39,174 nucleotides of DNA from Polyangiaceae bacterium (GCA_020849655.1 JADLFU010000227.1:1-39174); one strand, 5' to 3'. Positions 23,713 through 33,496 are shown, counted from the stretch's first letter. A program made the numbers and translations. The notes: a model not told the origin generated them from the letters alone.

Positions 23713-26700
23713 GTGAGCACGGACGGCGCCGTCCCTGGGGAGGCAGGAGGAGCGGCGGTCAGCGACCGCGCGGTGCCGCGGGTGTCGGGGCCGCCCGCCG
23801 AGATCGCGTCGCTGCTCGCGAGGCTCCAGGAGGCCCGCCTGGCCCACGATCGCCGCGAGGAGCGCGACGCGGCGGTGGCGCTCGGCAGGCTCCTCGTCGC
23901 GCGTGGGGCTGAGCTCGCGACCGCAGCGCGCGTGCTGCGGCACGCGCTCGCGATCGAGGATGACGCGCAGCTGCGCGCGGAGCTCTCGCGCCTGCTGCTG
24001 TCGATCGGCGAGCACGCGCTCGCGGCGACCGAACACAAGGCGCTGCTCGAGGGCCGCGCGGGGCCGGCCGCGGCGACCGACTGGCTGCGCGTGGGGGAGT
24101 GGTTCGTGAGGGCGGGAGAGGCGCGCGCCGCCTCGGAGGCGCTCCAGCGTGGCGCCCTGCTCGATCCTCAGTCCCCGCTCTGCCACGAGGTGCTGGGCTC
24201 GATCGCGTGGTGGGCCCCGGACGAGGTCGGCAACGAGGCCGCGTCTTCGGCCATGCAGGAGGCAGCCCGCCGCCGAGCGCTCGCGCGAGACGGCGAGGGC
24301 GCGCTGGAAGACTGGCTGCGCGCCGTCGAGATCGCGCCAGCGTCGGTCGCCGCTGCCGAGGGCGCGGCCGAGCTCCTGCGCGCGCGTGGGCGCGGCCTGG
24401 CCGCGGTCGAGGTGCTGAGGGCGAACGCGGCGGCGCAGCCGGATCCAGCGGACGCTCACGCCCGCCTGGCGCGGGCGGCGCTGTCGGAGGGAGATCTGTG
24501 CGGGGCGCTCGGCGCGGCGTTCGATGGCCGGCTCGACGCCGTCGACGCGCCCGAGGTCGCGCTGTTCGACGAGGTGCTGTCGCGCGTCTCGCTCCACGAG
24601 TGGCTCGCTCACCGGCTCGAGCTGCGCGCGGAGGCCGCGACAGGGCGCCGCCGCGCGGCCTTGTTCGTCGATCTCGCGCGCGTGTGCGAGGGCCCGCTCG
24701 CCGATCCCGGTCGCGCGCTCGCCGCGCTCGGGGACGCGGTGGTCGCCGATCCGGCCGACCAGCCGTGCGTGGCCGCGCTCCGGGCGCTCGCGTCGCGGCA
24801 GCACGACGTCGGCGCGTACGTGGAGGCGCTCCTCTGCGTCGCGTCCTCGAGCGACGGCGACACGCGCGTCCAGGCGCTCCTGGAGCTCGCCGAGGTGGCG
24901 GTCGACTCCATCGGAGACCCCTGCCTCGAGTCGTACGCGGTCGAGGGCCTCGAGCGCGCCGGCGCGATCGAGCCAGACGCCGCGCGGGGCAGGCTGGAAG
25001 CGCTCACCGCACGACGTCGGCCCGCGGACGCGGCGCTCGAGGTCGCGCGCCGCGACTTGCAGGGCGCCCTTGGCCCCGATCGGCAGGAGCCGCTCCGCCG
25101 GCTCGTGAACGCGCTGCGATGGCGACCGGGCGACGTCGTCGAGCTCGCAGCGGCGCTCGAGGAGCTCGCGACGCTCGCGCCCGACGACGCGGGGTCACGC
25201 GCCTGGCTGGCCCGCGTCGCCACCCGCGCGGGCGCGGGAGACAGGCTCCGGCGTTGCCATGAAGCGCGCCTCTCCTCGAGCTCGCGGGTCGAGGCGAGCG
25301 AGGCGCGGATGGCGCTCGCGACGATGCGGCGCCGCGAGGGCGACCCCGTCGGAGCGCTGGGAGAGGCGCGCGCGCTGGTGTCCGAGGCCGGTCACTCGCG
25401 TGGCGTGGCGTCCTTCCTGCTGGCGCTCGCCGCCGCCACAGGCGACGACGCCTGCGCCTCCGAGGTGCTGGCGCAGCTCGCCGTGTCCCTCCCTCCGACG
25501 CTGCGGTCGGTCGCGCTGTCGGCCGCGTCCGAGCGGCTCGCGCGCGTGGGTGACGGGCGCGCGGCGTCGGTCGCGATGGCCGCGCGTGGCGCCGACCCCA
25601 CGTCACCCCGCGCGCTCGCGGCGCACGTGGCCGCCCTCCCCGAGGCGGCTGATCGGAGCGGCGTCGCGGCGCTCGAGCGCGCCTCCGCGATGCTGCGGCC
25701 GGGGGCTTCACTCGCCCTGCGGGCATCGGTCTGGCTGGCGCGCGCAGGAGAGCCGCTGCTCTCGCTCGCGTGGGCGCGCCAGGCTGCGTCGCTGCGCCCC
25801 GCCGACGCCGAGGCGGCCACGCGGGTGCTCGAGGCCGCGGCCGAGGTCGACGCCGCGCGGCTCAACGAGGCCATCGCGTGGGCCACCTCCGTCCCGGCTC
25901 CGTCGGCGCTCGTCGCCCCCGCGCTCGCGGCCGCGCTCCGACGGCTCGCCGCGCTCGACCCGCCCGCGGCGTCGCTCGCCGCTCGGCGCGCGCTCGACGT
26001 GCTCGGTCCGCGCGACCCGGCGCTGCTCGAGGCGGCGGTCGAGATCGCCCAGGCGTCGGGAGACCCCGGGCTCGTGGCGTCGTTCCTCGAGCGGGCCGCC
26101 GCGGTCGGCGAGGCGTCGGGGCACCTCCTCTTGCGGGCGTCACGCGCTCGCGCGGAGGCGGGTGACCCCGTCGGCGCGGCGAGGGCGCTCTCGCGCGCCG
26201 CGAAGCACGGCGCGCCCGGCGACGAGGTGTTGACGCTCGCCGACGCGATCGACGAGAGCGCCTCGGACTCTCGCCTGGCGCTCTGCGAGGCGCGCGCGGA
26301 CGCCTGCGTCGCTCTCGACCGGCCCGCCGACGCGTGGGCGCACCTCCGCGCGCTCGGCGCGATGCGCTGGGATCTCGCCGGCGACACGCCGGCTGCGCTG
26401 AGGGCGTGGGTGCGCGCCGTGGAGGTGGGGCCGCTGGAGGCGCCAGCTCGCTTCGTCGCGGACGTGCTCGCGTTCGCCGGCGCGGCGCGGGGGGCGCACG
26501 AGCTCGAGCGCCTCGCGGCTCCCCGACGCGCCGCGCGAGGAGGCGGGCTCGTCTTGTCGCTCGCCGCGTCGGTCGCGGCGGCAGGCAGGCTGCGCGACGA
26601 GGCGTATCGGCTCGGTCACGAGGCGATCTCTCGCGATCCGTCGCGCGCCGAGGCCCTCGCGATCGTCGAGTCCTCTGCGCAGCCGGCGGACGCCCCCGCG

Positions 26701-29700
26701 CTCGCCGAGCTGTTCGACTCGATGGCGAGCGCCGCCAAGGGCGCGTTCGGTCGCCGGGCGGTGCGGTACCGGGGCGCTCGAGCGCTGGAGCGCCTGGGCG
26801 CCTTCGACCTCGCGCTGTCGCAGGCGGCGATGGCGTTCGAGGAGGTGCCGACGCTCGGCACGCCGTACGTCCTCTTGGTCCGGCTCGTCGAGCGCGCAGG
26901 TGACGCGGGCCCCGCCGTGGCCGCGCTCGGGCGGGTGGCGGAGCGCGAGGGAGACATCTCCGAGCGCGCGGCCTGGCTCCACCGAGCGGCCGAGCTCGCG
27001 GGCAAGTCGGCAGACGGCGCGCGCGCGCGCGTCGAGGTGCTGCTGCGCGCCCTGCACGTGCTGCCGGATCGCCAGACCGTCGCCGCCGTCGCGCAGTCGC
27101 TGGCCGCCCTCGGGCGTGAGCCGGGCGAGAGCGTGTTCGACGCGGAGTCGCGGTTCGACCGCGCCGCGCGCGCGGCGCTCGCGCGCGTCGAGGGGCCAGC
27201 GGGCGCCCGGGTCGCCCTCGCGTTCGCGGCGGCCGCGATGGCGCATTTCGGCGCGTCGCGGCTGGCGATGGACGCCCTGCTCTGCGCGCTCGACGCGGAC
27301 GCCGACATGGACGAGTACGCCGACCTCGAGCCACACGTCGCGGCGCTCGCGCGCTCCGAGGGCGTCGAGCAGGCGATCGAGCGCGCGCTCTCGCTCCTGT
27401 CGCGTCCCTACTCGAACGTCGGGTTCTTCGCGCTGCGTCTCGTCGCGCTGCTCGCGGAGCGTACGGGGGATCTCAAGGGCGCCGCGAAGCTCCTCGCCGC
27501 CGCGCAGAAGAAGGAGCCCGACGACGAGGTGCTCGCGTCGCTCGCCGCGCGCCTCGCCGCAGAGCGCGAGGATCCAGAGGGCACGGGCGTGGTCTCGACG
27601 GCCTCTCCCGCGCCGACCGATCCGTCCGCGGCCCTGGCCGCCGCTGTCTCGCTCGCCGCTGCCGGGAGCCTCGCGGACGCGACGCCGACCTTCGAGCGGC
27701 TCGCGTGGGACGCGGCCGTGCCCGGCCACGTGAGGCAAGCTGCGTTTCGGTCGCTCGTGCAGGCGCTCCGCGCGGCGGGCCAGCCGGTCGCGCTCGAGGC
27801 CGCGCTCGCTCGCGAGGTCGCGCGCGCCGAGGCGGCCGGGGAGTCGAGCGCCGATGTGTCGAGCGAGCTCGTCGACCTCTGCGCGAGCGGGGGACGCGCC
27901 GACGAGGCGCTCGAGGCCGGGCTCGCGTCGCTTCGCCGCGAGGACGCCTCCCCCCGGCTCCTCGCGTCGACGCTGGCCGTCGCGCGCAGGGGCGCCGCGC
28001 ACAGGCTCACGGCGGAGGTCTTTGGCCGCGCGCTCGAGCACGCGGCGCGTGAGGATCGGAGCGGGCTGCTCGAGGAGCTCGCGACGGCGCTGGAGCAGGC
28101 GGGCGACCGCGACGGGGCGAAGCTCAGGTGGTTCCAGCTGGTGGAGCGCGAGCCCACCCACGCGAACGCGCTCAACGCCATCGAGCGCATCGCGCTGCAC
28201 GAGGGCGATCACGCGACGCTCGCGGCGCTGATGGCCGCGAAGATCGCGGCGGGGGGCTCCGTGGACGAGCTGCGCGTGCTGCGGCTGCGGCGCGCGGCGC
28301 TCCTCGAGCAGCGGCTGGGTCGCCTCGACGAGGCGCGCGACGAGCTGCTCCGCCTCTGCGAGGCCGATGACGCGGCGGCCGTCCGCTACCTCGCCGAGCT
28401 CGAGGAGCGCCGCGGTGATCACGGCGCCGCGGCGCGCGCCTGGACCCGCGCGGGCGCGCTCGCCACCAACCCGAGGGAGCGCGCCGATCTGACCACGCGC
28501 GCCGCGCAGGCGGCGCTCCGCGCGGGTGACGTGTCGCGCGCGAGGGAGGCGGTGCAGCTGGCGCTCGCCTCCTCGCGCGCCGAGCGCCTCCTCGAGCTCC
28601 GTGTCGAGATCGAGCGCGCCGCCGCCGATCCGCGGCGCCTGGGCGACGCGCTCGACGAGCTCGCGGTGGCCTCGCTCGCGGCGCCGGAGCGGAGAGCCGA
28701 GCTGCTCGTGGAGTCCGCGAGGACGGCGCTCGAGGCCGGGGACGAGCCGACGGCGCTCGAGCGCGCGCAGCGCGCAGCGCGGATCGCGCCCGCCTCGACG
28801 GACGCCCAGCTCCTCGCGAGGTCGCTCGAGTACCGCGCCCGCGGCGCCGGGGCGCCTCCCGAGGCCACCCAGACGATCGAGGAGCTGCGGCGGGTGACAG
28901 GCCTCCGGAGCGACGACGCGCCGGTGCACGCCTTCCTCCTCGCGGAGGCGCTCGACACCGTCCAGGGCGGGAACGCCGGGATGAGAGAGCTCTCCGCGCG
29001 CCACGCCGAGCTCGGCGACCACCCGCTCCTGTGCCTCGGCCTCGCGGAGCGGCTGCTCAGGCAGGGGAGCTTCGCCGCCGCGCTGCCGCTGTTCGACGGC
29101 GCGCTCTCGGGAGATCTGCGCGGCCTCCGCCGTCGGGGCGCGGTCGCGCTCGCGGCGGCGGACGCGGCGTACCGGAGCGACGATCTCGCGCTGTCTGCGC
29201 GGTACCTCGCCGAGGCAGAGCGCGATCCGAGCACGTCCCAGATCGCGCGCCAGCGCCAGTCGACGCTCGCCGCAGCGGAGCAGCAGCGCAGCCAGGATCT
29301 CGTCGTCGATGAGCGCAAGACGCTGACCGAGCTCGTGACCCGCGCGGTCGGGCTCGACCGGGCGCGCGCTCTCTCCAAGCTCGCGAGGCTCCTGGCTCAG
29401 AACCCAGGCGAGCGCGCCGACGCGGACAGGCTGCTGTCGGAGGCGCTCGCGGCCGCGGAGCTGGACCCGTCGCTCGTGATCGAGCTCGAGGCGCAGCGCG
29501 CGGAGCTGCGCGGCGTCCCGTCGCGCGCGAGCGCTCCCCCTCGCGCACCCGACCCGCGGCCCCACGCCAGCCGTCCCGTGGCGCCCGCGCTGCCGGAGCT
29601 GCGGCCGGGGAGGAGCGCGCCGTCGTCTCCCTCCATCCCCGTGGTGACGGCCGCCGTCGCGATCGCCGAGGCGCCCGAGCCGCCCCCGGACACGGAGATG

Positions 29701-30777
29701 ACGCTGGTCGCGCCCCCGCTGCAGCGCGTGACGGCACCTCCGCCGGCGGCCTACCCGCCTCGAGAGGCGCACGCGTCCCCGAGCGTGCACCCTACGGTCG
29801 CGCCGCCACGAGCCGGGCTGTCCGCGCTCCGCGACGCCGCGCTCGCCGATCGTCACCTGCAGCGAGCGCGCGCGATCGAGCACGTCCTCGCGTGCGCGAC
29901 GCCGGGCGCGATTGTCCCCGAGGCGCCGCCCATCGCGCTGCAGGCCGAGCAGCCCGAGAACGTGCTGCGGCTCCTCTTGCGGGGCGCGACGACGCCGCTC
30001 GGCGAGGCGCTGGCGCTCATTTGGGAGAGCGCGTCCCACCTGTTTCGTCGGGACGCTGGCGCGTACGGGGTCACCGGCCTCGATCGCATCGCGTTCGGCG
30101 CGACGACGCCCGCCAGCCGCGTGTACAGCGCCGGCGCGCGGCTGCTCGGCGCGGCGAGGACGCCGCTCTTCCAGCGGCGCGCGGGCGGCGAGGCGCGCGC
30201 GGAGATCGCGCTGCTCTCGCCGCCGGCCGTGATCCTGACGGGTGATCCGCGGCAGGAGACGCCCGAGCTCGCCTACCGCGTCGGGGCCGCGCTGCTCGCG
30301 GCGAGCCCCGAGCGCGCGATGATCTTCTGCCTCTCGGCGGAGCAGCTCACGAGCGCGGTCGCCGCGCTCACCGTCGCCTTCGGCCCGCCGACCCGCGAGG
30401 GGCGGCCGACGCCCGCGGTCGCGGTGCTGGCCGAGTCGCTCTGGCAGGCGCTGCCCGCGCGCTCGCAGCGCCGCCTGAGAGAGCTCGCGTCCGACCCGGG
30501 CGCGCTCTCGGTCGAGGGCTGCGTGGAGGCGTCGCGTCGCGTCGCGCGCCGCGCGGGGCTCTTCCTCTCCGGCAACCTGCTGGTGGCGCTCCGCGAGCTC
30601 GCGTCCGAGCGCGGCGCGCCACCGCCCGCGCTCGGCGCGGAGGCCGAGCTCCTGAGCGCCGCTGCGAACGATCCTGACATCGCCGATCTCCTCCAGCTCG
30701 CGACCAGCGCGGAGTACGCGGACTGCCGGTGGACCGACGGCCGGGGTCGCCGCCCGTCGGGCACGTTCCGCGTGTGA
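23713..30777 (+). CDS. Giant tetratricopeptide-repeat protein with degenerate zincin-like C-terminal domain
   Basis: This protein is about 2354 residues from GTG 23713, the first start after sppA. Residues about 35-1930 are an almost continuous array of helical TPR-like repeats rich in Ala, Leu, Arg and Glu (for example RAGEARAASEALQRGALLDP). A Pro-rich disordered linker spans about 1936-2036. The last 318 residues form a separate domain. Around 2169-2200 it reads PPAVILTG then TPELAYRVGAALLA, where M48-type peptidases have a similar strand followed by HExxH; here no His pair or zinc motif exists. No signal peptide or membrane segment is seen, so it is probably cytoplasmic. Related large TPR proteins occur in myxobacteria; the function is unknown. 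A scaffold role is inference. Confidence 0.85.
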   Translation: MSTDGAVPGEAGGAAVSDRAVPRVSGPPAEIASLLARLQEARLAHDRREERDAAVALGRLLVARGAELATAARVLRHALAIEDDAQLRAELSRLLLSIGEHALAATEHKALLEGRAGPAAATDWLRVGEWFVRAGEARAASEALQRGALLDPQSPLCHEVLGSIAWWAPDEVGNEAASSAMQEAARRRALARDGEGALEDWLRAVEIAPASVAAAEGAAELLRARGRGLAAVEVLRANAAAQPDPADAHARLARAALSEGDLCGALGAAFDGRLDAVDAPEVALFDEVLSRVSLHEWLAHRLELRAEAATGRRRAALFVDLARVCEGPLADPGRALAALGDAVVADPADQPCVAALRALASRQHDVGAYVEALLCVASSSDGDTRVQALLELAEVAVDSIGDPCLESYAVEGLERAGAIEPDAARGRLEALTARRRPADAALEVARRDLQGALGPDRQEPLRRLVNALRWRPGDVVELAAALEELATLAPDDAGSRAWLARVATRAGAGDRLRRCHEARLSSSSRVEASEARMALATMRRREGDPVGALGEARALVSEAGHSRGVASFLLALAAATGDDACASEVLAQLAVSLPPTLRSVALSAASERLARVGDGRAASVAMAARGADPTSPRALAAHVAALPEAADRSGVAALERASAMLRPGASLALRASVWLARAGEPLLSLAWARQAASLRPADAEAATRVLEAAAEVDAARLNEAIAWATSVPAPSALVAPALAAALRRLAALDPPAASLAARRALDVLGPRDPALLEAAVEIAQASGDPGLVASFLERAAAVGEASGHLLLRASRARAEAGDPVGAARALSRAAKHGAPGDEVLTLADAIDESASDSRLALCEARADACVALDRPADAWAHLRALGAMRWDLAGDTPAALRAWVRAVEVGPLEAPARFVADVLAFAGAARGAHELERLAAPRRAARGGGLVLSLAASVAAAGRLRDEAYRLGHEAISRDPSRAEALAIVESSAQPADAPALAELFDSMASAAKGAFGRRAVRYRGARALERLGAFDLALSQAAMAFEEVPTLGTPYVLLVRLVERAGDAGPAVAALGRVAEREGDISERAAWLHRAAELAGKSADGARARVEVLLRALHVLPDRQTVAAVAQSLAALGREPGESVFDAESRFDRAARAALARVEGPAGARVALAFAAAAMAHFGASRLAMDALLCALDADADMDEYADLEPHVAALARSEGVEQAIERALSLLSRPYSNVGFFALRLVALLAERTGDLKGAAKLLAAAQKKEPDDEVLASLAARLAAEREDPEGTGVVSTASPAPTDPSAALAAAVSLAAAGSLADATPTFERLAWDAAVPGHVRQAAFRSLVQALRAAGQPVALEAALAREVARAEAAGESSADVSSELVDLCASGGRADEALEAGLASLRREDASPRLLASTLAVARRGAAHRLTAEVFGRALEHAAREDRSGLLEELATALEQAGDRDGAKLRWFQLVEREPTHANALNAIERIALHEGDHATLAALMAAKIAAGGSVDELRVLRLRRAALLEQRLGRLDEARDELLRLCEADDAAAVRYLAELEERRGDHGAAARAWTRAGALATNPRERADLTTRAAQAALRAGDVSRAREAVQLALASSRAERLLELRVEIERAAADPRRLGDALDELAVASLAAPERRAELLVESARTALEAGDEPTALERAQRAARIAPASTDAQLLARSLEYRARGAGAPPEATQTIEELRRVTGLRSDDAPVHAFLLAEALDTVQGGNAGMRELSARHAELGDHPLLCLGLAERLLRQGSFAAALPLFDGALSGDLRGLRRRGAVALAAADAAYRSDDLALSARYLAEAERDPSTSQIARQRQSTLAAAEQQRSQDLVVDERKTLTELVTRAVGLDRARALSKLARLLAQNPGERADADRLLSEALAAAELDPSLVIELEAQRAELRGVPSRASAPPRAPDPRPHASRPVAPALPELRPGRSAPSSPSIPVVTAAVAIAEAPEPPPDTEMTLVAPPLQRVTAPPPAAYPPREAHASPSVHPTVAPPRAGLSALRDAALADRHLQRARAIEHVLACATPGAIVPEAPPIALQAEQPENVLRLLLRGATTPLGEALALIWESASHLFRRDAGAYGVTGLDRIAFGATTPASRVYSAGARLLGAARTPLFQRRAGGEARAEIALLSPPAVILTGDPRQETPELAYRVGAALLAASPERAMIFCLSAEQLTSAVAALTVAFGPPTREGRPTPAVAVLAESLWQALPARSQRRLRELASDPGALSVEGCVEASRRVARRAGLFLSGNLLVALRELASERGAPPPALGAEAELLSAAANDPDIADLLQLATSAEYADCRWTDGRGRRPSGTFRV

Positions 30778-30797
30778 CCGCAGGCGTCCCGTTGTGT

Positions 30798-30826
30798 TTG
30801 TCGACCAGCGACGGGCAGAATAACCT
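30798..30826 (+). promoter_or_regulatory. Putative promoter of the lipoprotein pair
   Basis: TTGTCG (30798-30803), a 17-base spacer and TAACCT (30821-30826) form a plausible -35/-10 pair. Eight bases separate the -10 from the TTG start at 30835, with no Shine-Dalgarno sequence. Confidence 0.5.
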
Positions 30827-30834
30827 CCGCAGCC

Positions 30835-31398
30835 TTGCGGAGAGAGCTCGCCCGTCGGATCGCCCTGGCCTTCCTCGGCGTCGTCGCGTCGGGCTGCCTC
30901 GTGACGTCGACGCAGGAGTTCAGCGAGCCCGCGCCGACCCCGCCGTACCTGAGCGCAGGGGACGCCTCTCCGCCGCTCGGGCGGCTCATCGTCGTGCGCG
31001 ACCCACGGCGCCCGATCACGTTCTCGACGCTCGTGCAGTCCGAGGACGCGGGCCGTGAGGTGGAGGCGCACCTGGTCGCGGACGACGTCGCGGCCGTCCC
31101 GCCGAACATCCTCGCCGTCGCGTTCGCGCCCGCGGGCCGGCTCAACCAGCGCGGGCGCCTGCTCTCCGTCACGTGGAACCCTCTGTCTCCCTCGCCCACG
31201 CTCGGTGCGCGCCTGGAGCGCGGGTGCCACCCGATCACGCTGCTCGCGTCGCACGGGTTCAACTACGGCAGCAACCGGCCCGTGTCGGCGGACGACCGAG
31301 ATTTCCTCGTCTGGTGGGTGCTCGTCGGAGACCGCTCCGACCCGACCTACGTCGACACGGTGCTCGCGACGGGCGGATGTCCGACGGAGGCCCGGTGA
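30835..31398 (+). CDS. Putative lipoprotein of unknown function
   Basis: This 187-residue protein starts at TTG 30835. The signal peptide RRELARRIALAFLGVVASGC ends in a good lipobox (ASGC, Cys21). No ATG or GTG upstream keeps a sensible signal, and the TAACCT box 8 bases before the TTG supports this start. The mature part has a beta-sandwich-like pattern (GRLIVVRDPRRPITFSTLV) and Cys residues near HPITLL and the C-terminus (GGCPTEAR). No family recognised. It overlaps the next lipoprotein gene by GTGA, so the two are probably co-translated and may form one envelope complex (inference). Confidence 0.75.
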   Translation: MRRELARRIALAFLGVVASGCLVTSTQEFSEPAPTPPYLSAGDASPPLGRLIVVRDPRRPITFSTLVQSEDAGREVEAHLVADDVAAVPPNILAVAFAPAGRLNQRGRLLSVTWNPLSPSPTLGARLERGCHPITLLASHGFNYGSNRPVSADDRDFLVWWVLVGDRSDPTYVDTVLATGGCPTEAR

Positions 31399-33125
31399 GG
31401 CGCCCGCTGCTCGGCGCGCTCGCGCTCGTGGCGGCCTGCTCGCCGCCCGACGCCTCGGTGAGCACGCTCACGGGCGCGCGGAACGTGTGCGATCGCGACG
31501 CCGTCTGCGGGGCCTCCGCGAGCTGCGTCGACGGCGTGTGCCTCGCGCTCCCTCCGCTCGTGCTCGACGATCTGGTGGCGGTGATCACGCCCACGCCGCT
31601 GTCGGGCTTCCCGGCTCGGCCGTCGATCGTGCGGCTCGATCCCGTCGTCAGCCAGCGCACATTCCTCGAGGGGCGCGACGAGCAGGGGCGCTCCCGCTGG
31701 GTGAAGCTCCCCGAGCTGGTCGAGACGCGGTTCCGCGTGGGCCTCTCCGAGGACTACCTGATGGAGCGACCCGGCTGCCCGACCGACGTGCGCGCCGAGA
31801 TCACGCTCGTGCCCTCGACGGCGATCTCCGACGGGCTGCCGGTCTCGCCGCTCGTCAGCTCCGTGCGCGACCCGGAGGGGCGCGTCAGCCTGCTCGCGCA
31901 GCGCGGGACGTACGACGTCTACGTGCGCGGCCTGGGCGGGGACGGCGCGTGCCCGACGCCGCCGTTCCTCCTGCGCGGCTTCGTCGACGAGGCGAACGTG
32001 CTCCTGCCCCCGCCCGACAGGCTCACGGCGATCGTGCACACCGGTCCGACCGTGGGTCTCGGAGGCTTCCTCGCGGAGGTGATCGACGGCGAGTCGTCGC
32101 GGCGCCTCTCGCTGCCGGCGGTCGTGGGCGCGTCGGGAGAGATCGACGTCGCGTTCTCCCGGCCGGTCCAGCTCGATCCGAAGGGCGCGCCCGGCCCGCC
32201 GTACTGGCTGCGGCTCTCGCCGCCGACGGGCGTGGTCGCGCCGACGTTCGCGTGGGACGCCACGCTCCTCTCGCCCGGCGCGTCGCTCGACCTCGAGGCG
32301 CTCAGCCTGAAGACGGTCGAGGTCCGCGCGACGCTCGAGCGCGGCGAGTCGGCGGTGCGGGTGCCGGGCAGGGTGTTCGCGACGTCGCTCCCCACGGCCG
32401 GCTCGACGACGAGCCTGCTCGGCGTGCCCCCGGGCGTGCTCGCGGCGTACGCGTCGGAGGCCGTCGCGACGGCGGACGGCTTCTCCTTGACGGTGCCGCA
32501 GGGCGTGTTCCGCCTGGTCGGCGCCGCCGGCGACAGCGCGCTCGCGCTCGCGTCGTCCCGCCTGGAGGCGCGATCGTCCGAGGTCGACGCGGCGCAGATC
32601 GGGGCGGTCCTGGCGGCGCCCCCGCTCGCGAAGGTGACCGTGATCGTGCGCCCGCCCGTCGGCTCAGCCGAGGAGATCGTCGTCGAGGCGGCGCCGCGCG
32701 CGCTCGCCGCTGGTCCGTTCGACGCGGTGTTCTCGGCGAGCGCCCCGGTCGCTCGGCCCGCGCAGGCGCTGGTGGGCGCGGACGGCAGGGCGACGCTCGC
32801 GCTCGATCCCGGCGTGTACGATCTGGTCGCCCGGTTCGACGCGCGGACCCAGTACGCGCGCGCCATCGCGCCCGACGTGGTCATCACGGGCGACGCGACG
32901 GTCGAGCTCTCCGTCTCGCTGCCGTTCGAGCTGCGGGGGCGCGTGCTCACGCCCGCGGCCGGCGACGCGTCCACTCCTGAGGAGGAGCAGCCCGCGCTGG
33001 CCGGCGGCTCGGTGCGCGTGTTCGGGCGCGTCGGCGCGAAGGGTCGCTACCTCGAGCTGTCGGCCGGCGAGCTCGACGAGGCCGGGAGGTTCCGCCTGTT
33101 CTTGCCGTCGCGCGTCGGGCCCTGA
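31395..33125 (+). CDS. Lipoprotein with Cys-rich N-terminus and carboxypeptidase-regulatory-like repeats
   Basis: This protein is about 576 residues from GTG 31395, which overlaps the previous stop; ATG 31377 would add 6 residues. Signal RRPLLGALALVAAC ends in a lipobox (Cys15). A short Cys-rich stretch follows (NVCDRDAVCGASASCVDGVC), as in EGF-like or adhesive surface proteins. Then come repeated beta-sandwich modules: GRVSLLAQRGTYDVYVRG, LTVPQGVFRLVGA and GRATLALDPGVYDLVARFD resemble carboxypeptidase regulatory-like/Big folds. The last module ends abruptly (GRFRLFLPSRVGP), within a 79-base overlap with the convergent DoxX gene. No catalytic motif is seen; a surface or outer-membrane role is inferred. 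Confidence 0.78.
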   Translation: MRRPLLGALALVAACSPPDASVSTLTGARNVCDRDAVCGASASCVDGVCLALPPLVLDDLVAVITPTPLSGFPARPSIVRLDPVVSQRTFLEGRDEQGRSRWVKLPELVETRFRVGLSEDYLMERPGCPTDVRAEITLVPSTAISDGLPVSPLVSSVRDPEGRVSLLAQRGTYDVYVRGLGGDGACPTPPFLLRGFVDEANVLLPPPDRLTAIVHTGPTVGLGGFLAEVIDGESSRRLSLPAVVGASGEIDVAFSRPVQLDPKGAPGPPYWLRLSPPTGVVAPTFAWDATLLSPGASLDLEALSLKTVEVRATLERGESAVRVPGRVFATSLPTAGSTTSLLGVPPGVLAAYASEAVATADGFSLTVPQGVFRLVGAAGDSALALASSRLEARSSEVDAAQIGAVLAAPPLAKVTVIVRPPVGSAEEIVVEAAPRALAAGPFDAVFSASAPVARPAQALVGADGRATLALDPGVYDLVARFDARTQYARAIAPDVVITGDATVELSVSLPFELRGRVLTPAAGDASTPEEEQPALAGGSVRVFGRVGAKGRYLELSAGELDEAGRFRLFLPSRVGP

Positions 33126-33496
33126 TCGCGCGCGACCCACGCGACCAGCGCCGCGAGCACGAACTGCAGCGGCAGCCGGGCCCACGCGGCCCACGGCGGA
33201 ACGATGGTTCCGTCCGGCATCGGCCGCGGGTGCAGCGCCATCTCGATGTTGACGATGTACACCGACGCGAGCAGGAGCAGCAGGCCGAGGCCGGCCGCCC
33301 GCCGCGTCGGGCGCCAGAGCAGCCCGACCCCGCCCGCGATCTCGAAGAAGCCGCTCACGAGCACCGCCTCGCGGTGCAGCGGCAGGTACGGTGGCATCAG
33401 GTGCACGAACAGCCCCGTGTGCGTGAAGTGGAGCGCGCCGACCGAGACGAACAGGAGGGCGACGAAGGCGCGCGAGGCGGAGCGGAGGCGTTGCAT
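33047..33496 (-). CDS. DoxX-like small integral membrane protein
   Basis: This is a 149-residue protein with four predicted membrane segments: about 8-28 (FVALLFVSVGALHF), 44-63 (VLVSGFFEIAGGVGLLW), 68-86 (AAGLGLLLLLASVYIVN) and 107-124 (LPLQFVLAALVAWVA). The GALHF and FFEIAGGVGLL blocks plus NIEMALHP fit the DoxX/DUF-type family also found beside oxidative-stress genes. Start ATG 33496 is chosen because the membrane domain begins at once. The hydrophilic C-terminal tail of about 25 residues lies mostly in the 79-base antisense overlap with the lipoprotein gene end. It is divergent from xdhC. Confidence 0.82.
   Translation of the reverse strand: MQRLRSASRAFVALLFVSVGALHFTHTGLFVHLMPPYLPLHREAVLVSGFFEIAGGVGLLWRPTRRAAGLGLLLLLASVYIVNIEMALHPRPMPDGTIVPPWAAWARLPLQFVLAALVAWVARDQGPTRDGKNRRNLPASSSSPADSSR

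Noticed and set aside
26140-31254. 1704-residue minus-strand open frame
   Set aside because: Antisense to the giant TPR gene, Arg/His-rich low-complexity translation, no motif. The sense frame has clear TPR-like periodicity.
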